A stretch of DNA of 26,796 nucleotides, from assembly GCA_003557765.1 (NCBI GenBank), contig PWNO01000233.1:1-26796 (forward strand), read 5' to 3'. A model generated the notes under the pieces. That model was not told the origin of the DNA. It worked only from the letters and a program-made list of their open reading frames with translations, and did no database searches. The position numbers and the translations under genes are program-made. This document shows, piece after piece, positions 23,333-26,796 of the stretch (position 1 is its first letter; each line of letters starts with the position of its first letter). This stretch comes from Bacteroidales bacterium (GTDB taxonomy: Bacteria; Bacteroidota; Bacteroidia; Bacteroidales; UBA7960).

Positions 23333-24678
23333 TCGATTCTGATGCTATATTCACGCATTTTGTTGTAGAGCGTCTTCCTGTCAACCTTTAGGAGCTGCGC
23401 GGCCTTTGACTTGTTGAAGCCAGACTCATTCAGGGCGCTGAGGATGGCTTCTTTTTCAGCTATCATTGCGGCTTGTTTGAGTGACAACGGCTGTTTCATC
23501 TTGCCCCGGAGGGTTTGTTCAAGGCCGGATTCGTCTGCGTGTTGCAGGATCTCTTCAGGAAGCGTATCCCCTCGCACATAATCCCCCTGCTCAAGCAACA
23601 CACAACGATGCACTACGTTTTCAAGCTCCCGGATATTCCCTGGCCAGTAATACCTGCGAAAGATGTCCTGTGCCTCCGCCGTAAAGCCCTTCACCTGCTT
23701 TCCAAAGTCGTTATTGGCCTGCTGGCGGAAGCGGTCCGCAAAGGAAATAATGTCTTTTTTTCGCCGGCGCAAGGGGGGCAACAGGATCTTAAAGCCATTG
23801 ATGCGATGGTAGAGGTCTTCGCGGAATCTGCCCTTTTGCACATCTTTCATCAGGTCTTCATTGGTAGCAGAAATGATGCGCACATCCACGTTCCTCACTT
23901 TGTTATCCCCCAGCCGGCTGATTGATTTTTCCTGTATGGTGCGCAGCAACCTGACCTGGTTCTCGTGTGTCAGGTTGCCAATCTCATCAAGGAAAAGGGT
24001 CCCCCCATCCGCTTCCTCAAAGCACCCGGCCTTGTCCTGGATGGCGCCCGTAAATGCGCCTTTTACATGCCCGAAAAGCTCGCTGTTGGCAAGTTCGCCA
24101 GGCAGTGCCCCGCAGTCGAGAGCGAGAAAAGGCTTCTCTTTTCGCGGACTGCGATAGTGTATGGCTTTGGCGATGAACTCCTTGCCCGAGCCCGTCTCTC
24201 CCTCAATGAGTACACTCAAATCGGTCGGGGCCACCATGTCCACATGCCTCATCACGTTTTGCATGGCCGGGTCTTCACTCATAATAAAGCGGCGTTCAAA
24301 GCTGAGCATATCTTCAGCCTTGGTTTTAATTCCTTTGTTGATGGTTTTTATGATCTCCTCAGGAAGGATGGGTTTTGTAATATAGTCAAACGCCCCGGCA
24401 CGGATCATCTGTACGGCCGTGCGCACATCCGCGTAGGCCGTCATAATGACCACCGGCACATGGGGGTCCCTTTTTTTGATGCGCCGGAAGATCTCCATCC
24501 CATCCGCATCAGGAAGCCTGTAATCGCAAAGCACAAATTCCACCCCCCCGCGCTTAAGCTCTTTAATGCCATTATTCGCAGTATAAGCCAGGCGTACATG
24601 GCACCCATGCTTCTTCAGGAGGCTGTCCAGCTGTTTGCAGACATACGTGTCGTCATCGATGATCAGGATGGTGGACAT
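23329..24678 (-). CDS. NtrC-family sigma-54-dependent response regulator
   Basis: The 449-residue product has a receiver domain (D8-D10 acidic pocket, phospho-acceptor D52, T80, K102), an AAA+ activator domain with Walker A GETGSGKE (160-167), the sigma-54 contact GAFTGA (207-212), Walker B GGTLFLDEIG (225-234), and a Fis-type helix-turn-helix at the end (about 408-446, EKEAILSALNESGFNKSKAAQLLKV). It should activate sigma-54 promoters when phosphorylated. No sensor kinase is adjacent, so it is orphaned in this window. The gene is convergent with the baeRF gene and divergent from the small secreted protein at 24945. A palindrome and a -7 box lie just before its ATG. Confidence 0.96.
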   Translation of the reverse strand: MSTILIIDDDTYVCKQLDSLLKKHGCHVRLAYTANNGIKELKRGGVEFVLCDYRLPDADGMEIFRRIKKRDPHVPVVIMTAYADVRTAVQMIRAGAFDYITKPILPEEIIKTINKGIKTKAEDMLSFERRFIMSEDPAMQNVMRHVDMVAPTDLSVLIEGETGSGKEFIAKAIHYRSPRKEKPFLALDCGALPGELANSELFGHVKGAFTGAIQDKAGCFEEADGGTLFLDEIGNLTHENQVRLLRTIQEKSISRLGDNKVRNVDVRIISATNEDLMKDVQKGRFREDLYHRINGFKILLPPLRRRKKDIISFADRFRQQANNDFGKQVKGFTAEAQDIFRRYYWPGNIRELENVVHRCVLLEQGDYVRGDTLPEEILQHADESGLEQTLRGKMKQPLSLKQAAMIAEKEAILSALNESGFNKSKAAQLLKVDRKTLYNKMREYSIRID

Positions 24679-24694
24679 GATTACATTTTTTGTG

Positions 24695-24720
24695 GAAAGT
24701 GTTCTACACTTTCAAAGATA
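24695..24720 (-). promoter_or_regulatory. Palindrome and -7 box before the response regulator gene
   Basis: GAAAGTGT (24695-24702) and ACACTTTC (24706-24713) form a perfect 8-bp inverted repeat with a 3-nt spacer, 17 nt upstream of the ATG at 24678. Immediately behind it on the minus strand is TATCTTTG (plus CAAAGATA, 24713-24720), an exact TAnnTTTG box. The palindrome would cover the transcript start, as expected for an autoregulatory operator or a leader hairpin. A -33 TTTG exists but about 25 nt away, longer than usual. Confidence 0.5.
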
Positions 24721-24944
24721 GGAAAAAGAATCCAGTGGTCGGGCACAAACATTTGTTTAAGATCCGTCCGCTTCTGAATAAATGTGTCCGCAATCGAACA
24801 CGGTTGGCCGAGGCATTAGCGGGCGCGACAGGCCCCAAGTCCCTGCATTACAGCTTGTTTGATGCTTTGGCACAGTAATGGATATAAAATAAGCGAACAT
24901 GCAAATGCAAACAAAGAACAGAAACCATAAAAAGAATTAAAGCC

Positions 24945-25268
24945 ATGAAAACACGCATTCTCATCACCGCAGCCTTGATCATCACCATGGGAGCAGCCCA
25001 TGCAGCCATGTCAGCCTCACTGATCTTCACCACTTCCCATGGAAAGGAGCTTGTCCAGCCCACCATGCCGGAAGACACTGAAGAAGCGCTTCCTTTTGCA
25101 GTCAGGCAGGAAATGGAAAAATCGCCAAATAACCCGGCCTACTTCCAGTTTGACATCACAAACTATAGCCAGCCTGAAGAAGAAGAGCCACTGCCTTTTG
25201 ATCTCAACACAGAGTTTCTCAAGGCCAAAACGCATCAGGCGAACAGCCACATGCAAGTCAGCCGCTAA
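24945..25268 (+). CDS. Small secreted protein with two LPF motifs
   Basis: The 107-residue product has a clear signal peptide (KTRILITAALIITMGAAHA), leaving about 87 mature residues. The mature part contains two related segments, EEALPFAVRQEM (46-57) and EEPLPFDLNTEF (80-91), each an acidic run, LPF and a short polar/acidic tail. No family is recognised. The divergent neighbour is the sigma-54 regulator. Composition (acidic, no cysteines) fits a soluble periplasmic or secreted protein. A plus-strand frame at 25039-25413 overlaps it but lacks coding character. Confidence 0.65.
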   Translation: MKTRILITAALIITMGAAHAAMSASLIFTTSHGKELVQPTMPEDTEEALPFAVRQEMEKSPNNPAYFQFDITNYSQPEEEEPLPFDLNTEFLKAKTHQANSHMQVSR

Positions 25269-25508
25269 GGGCACACCTTGCGAATTGCTCCGCTTGCTTT
25301 GCATAGGAGTTGCCGCAAACACCGCCGGGCACGACACACTCCGGCAGCAGCGCACGGCAGCCTTACAGCTCCAGGCTAAACCGCTCAGGACGCAACCGGA
25401 TACCAGCAAATGAAAGCCTTTTAACCTAAAGAAGCCGTCTCATAAGTTTTTTAAAGCCTCTGAGAATTGAATTTTTGAAAAGCTTTTCGGATAAGCAATA
25501 CGAATAAA

Positions 25509-25548
25509 AAGAGGGCGTCTCACAAGCCAGAGACTTCCTCTTTTTTTT
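25509..25548 (+). terminator. Intrinsic terminator
   Basis: AAGAGG (25509-25514) pairs with CCTCTT (25537-25542) and GTCTC (25517-25521) with GAGAC (25530-25534), separated by a small internal loop, followed by an eight-T run at 25541-25548. It lies 240 nt beyond the small secreted gene's stop and insulates it from the lipoprotein gene. Confidence 0.8.
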
Positions 25549-25611
25549 ATGTGTCCGCTTTTACCGCCCAGGCGCAAGAAAAAACATTTAGAGATTATTT
25601 TTGGCGTTTTA

Positions 25612-25643
25612 TTGTTTTAATTTATTTTTTTGTCTTATTTTTG
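25612..25643 (+). promoter_or_regulatory. Bacteroidota-type promoter for the cysteine-tail lipoprotein
   Basis: TTG at 25612-25614 and TATTTTTG at 25636-25643 (exact TAnnTTTG) are spaced by 21 nt, fitting the Bacteroidota -33/-7 pattern. Transcription would start near 25650, giving a leader of about 180 nt. An inverted repeat TTTGTG-TT-CACAAA (25640-25653) overlaps the -7 box and start point and could be an operator. Confidence 0.55.
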
Positions 25644-25776
25644 TGTTCACAAACGTCTTTTCCGCCAAGACTGGTCATTGGTAAATAAGAGCAAGTCCAA
25701 ATCTGGGTTTATCGCGGGTTAACCACCCAAAGCCGGGGATGTGAAAGCAAAAAACGGCATGAAATAACAGAGTAGC

Positions 25777-25799
25777 ATTTGTGGGAGGGCCCCACAAAT
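25777..25799 (+). promoter_or_regulatory. Perfect leader hairpin before the lipoprotein gene
   Basis: ATTTGTGGG (25777-25785) and CCCACAAAT (25791-25799) form a 9-bp perfect stem with loop AGGGC, ending 31 nt before ATG 25831. No T-run follows, so it is not a terminator. It could stabilise the mRNA or act as a regulatory stem in the leader. Confidence 0.6.
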
Positions 25800-25830
25800 A
25801 AGGAATCAAGAATCAAAAACCTATAGTATC

Positions 25831-26490
25831 ATGAAAAAGTTGAGCAAACTGGTTGCGGTCGCCACTGGCGTTCTCCTGGCCTTGGCTTCCTGTCAGGACG
25901 ACAAGGTGCTGATGCCGGAAGTTGAACCTGTTGAAGAGGCGGTAATCTATGAAATCATGCTGATCAGGGGAGCAGACAAGCAAGAGCTTGCACTTGCGGG
26001 CAGTTTTTTGTCCGAAATAAGCCCACACGGAAAAACAGCATTCCAATTTGGAGATAACTATGATGCGGTGGAGGTGGTTGAATACACAAATCTAGACGGA
26101 AAGGGCATTGTCATCACTTATGGAAACGAAACAAAAAATGGGGATGACTTGTCGCTTATCCTGGCGGCAGACGAAAATAATAAACTTATCACCTACTACG
26201 AACACGAAAAAAGGTGTCTGGGGGACACTTATGAGGTAACCGTCTACCACGAAGGAATTGCCTGGTTTGCCGCCGAGGTGGACACAGAAGCTGAGGATGT
26301 CATAAATCATGTTATTTTTGAGACAAAATCGGGCGGCAACAATGGGTCAGAAGGCATCAGTTTTTCAGAGTGCCTGGGTATTGCCATTAGCGCCTGCCTG
26401 GATGATTCCCAATGCGCGTTTATGTGCGGAATCATGTGGAAGTATTGCCTGAGCAGCATTGCGCTTGCATGCGCCTTGGTGGCCATGTAG
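25831..26490 (+). CDS. Lipoprotein with a cysteine-rich hydrophobic C-terminal tail
   Basis: The 219-residue product has a lipoprotein signal peptide (LVAVATGVLLALAS, lipobox LASC, Cys21). Residues about 36-165 form an unrecognised beta-rich domain (EVVEYTNLDGKGIVITYGNE, YEVTVYHEGIAWFAAEV). A glycine-rich linker SGGNNGSEG (167-175) leads to the last 40 residues, which are hydrophobic and hold six cysteines: C181, C189, C195, C199, C206, C214 (spacing 7, 5, 3, 6, 7). This tail resembles the style of disulfide-rich antimicrobial peptides released from longer precursors (for example halocin C8-like), but that is a visual comparison only. It has its own promoter and leader hairpin. The next gene encodes a small membrane protein. 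Function unknown. Confidence 0.75.
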   Translation: MKKLSKLVAVATGVLLALASCQDDKVLMPEVEPVEEAVIYEIMLIRGADKQELALAGSFLSEISPHGKTAFQFGDNYDAVEVVEYTNLDGKGIVITYGNETKNGDDLSLILAADENNKLITYYEHEKRCLGDTYEVTVYHEGIAWFAAEVDTEAEDVINHVIFETKSGGNNGSEGISFSECLGIAISACLDDSQCAFMCGIMWKYCLSSIALACALVAM

Positions 26491-26610
26491 CACAACCCGA
26501 AACGAAAACGGTGGATAACCCCGGTCATCGTCTACATCCCTGGCAATAGCGACATGGGTCAGCCCCGGGAAAAGACGCTGCCTTGCGCAAGAAAATTGTT
26601 GTTTTATGAC

Positions 26611-26632
26611 TGTTCACAAAAACATTTAGACA
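26611..26632 (+). promoter_or_regulatory. TGTTCACAAA element and one octamer before the last gene
   Basis: TGTTCACAAA (26611-26620) also occurs at the start point of the lipoprotein gene upstream (25644-25653, there as part of TTTGTGTTCACAAA), so the two genes share a motif. It is followed by TTTAGACA (26625-26632), one unit of the TTTnGACn octamer, directly before ATG 26633. No full promoter is visible in the 142-bp gap. Confidence 0.35.
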
Positions 26633-26796
26633 ATGAACACCACACATGTGTACTGTTTTTTTGGAATCCTGCTGTTCTTGCTGGCCGCCACGCTGCTGAT
26701 CATGGCCATCAGGGACATCCTGTTGAACCAGCAGCGCAGGATATTGATTTTGCTGCTGTTGTTGGCCCCTATCGCGGGACCGCTGATTTATTTTCA
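26633..26796 (+). CDS. Small membrane protein, PLDc_N-like (3' truncated by the window)
   Basis: An ATG at 26633 opens a frame that stays open to the end of the window, 54 codons. It encodes two membrane helices (about residues 8-26, CFFGILLFLLAATLLIMAI, and 37-54, LILLLLLAPIAGPLIYF) joined by a short basic loop DILLNQQRR. The second helix with PIAGPLIYF matches the style of the PLDc_N domain (phospholipase D-nuclease N-terminal), a two-helix domain found alone in small bacterial proteins, some next to antimicrobial-peptide genes. The start is supported by the preceding TTTAGACA unit, as at pfkA. It may be immunity or accessory to the cysteine-tail lipoprotein, which is inference. Confidence 0.6.
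   Translation, partial: MNTTHVYCFFGILLFLLAATLLIMAIRDILLNQQRRILILLLLLAPIAGPLIYF

Larger units (their letters stand above)
25269..25830. other. 562-bp spacer with terminator, promoter and leader hairpin
   Basis: The gap between the small secreted gene and the cysteine-tail lipoprotein holds no accepted gene. It contains, in order: a repeated GnCGTCTCAyAAG motif (25434-25446 and 25514-25526), an intrinsic terminator (25509-25548), an AT-rich block with a promoter (25612-25643), an inverted repeat across the start point (25640-25653) and a leader hairpin (25777-25799). Base composition drops sharply toward A+T after 25580. Confidence 0.6.

Noticed and set aside
24868..24883. Sigma-54-like -24 element TGGCAC upstream of the 24945 gene
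   Set aside because: The -12 part lacks the essential GC (TGGA instead of TTGC), so a sigma-54 promoter is not supported despite the neighbouring NtrC-type regulator.
25039..25413. Open frame of 124 codons overlapping the small secreted gene
   Set aside because: It is a shadow of the 107-residue gene, which has a clear signal peptide; its own composition is K/R/T/Q-rich without a motif.
1..26796. CRISPR arrays, tRNA or rRNA genes, complete insertion sequences
   Set aside because: No regular repeat-spacer pattern, cloverleaf, rRNA-like block or transposase gene was found on reading; very small RNAs could be missed by eye.

Overview
The window looks like a chromosomal segment of a Bacteroidota (Bacteroidetes) bacterium. 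Direct signs are a TonB-dependent receptor with an STN domain and a carboxypeptidase-like domain, a DUF4249 lipoprotein, an MG2-type protein, a FlgD-like C-terminal domain, Bacteroidota-style -7 boxes (TAnnTTTG) and few Shine-Dalgarno sequences. Nothing in the window fixes the genus. No rRNA, tRNA, CRISPR array, complete insertion sequence or prophage was seen.

Layout. 1-319 is the 3' end of a surface or secreted protein, followed by an open, coding-looking stretch with no start codon. 607-6945 (minus) is a compact four-gene set: TonB receptor, DUF4249 lipoprotein, MG2-domain protein and a small secreted protein. It is probably one outer-membrane/periplasmic module. 7328-8840 (minus) holds a GNAT acetyltransferase and ComF. 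9112-14014 (plus) holds a membrane-anchored coiled-coil protein, 6-phosphofructokinase and the PriA helicase. 14302-18130 (minus) reads TolC, HlyD-type adaptor, TsaB, DivIC/FtsB-like protein: two envelope-efflux genes in line with two housekeeping genes, with no pump permease. 18456-23332 (plus) holds a TIGR01777 epimerase-like protein, RadA, a DJ-1/PfpI lipoprotein and a baeRF-type protein. The baeRF gene overlaps tail-to-tail by 4 bp with an NtrC-type sigma-54 response regulator (minus). 24945-26796 (plus) is a more accessory end: a small secreted protein with two LPF motifs, a lipoprotein with an unusual six-cysteine hydrophobic tail, and the start of a small two-helix membrane protein.

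Non-coding features are notable. Short octamers of the form TTTnGACn sit directly before the start codons of pfkA, the TIGR01777 gene, tolC (opposite strand) and the last gene. Related GGCYATT heptamers lie in the gaps before pfkA and between priA and divIC. TTTGTG/CACAAA inverted repeats occur before the PfpI gene and before the cysteine-tail lipoprotein. Strong intrinsic terminators lie at about 19472-19516 and 25509-25548.

The best candidate for something undescribed is the last 1.2 kb: the lipoprotein with a cysteine-rich, membrane-active-looking C-terminus beside a small PLDc_N-like membrane protein. This could be a toxin/immunity or surface-peptide pair. That is inference from sequence character only.
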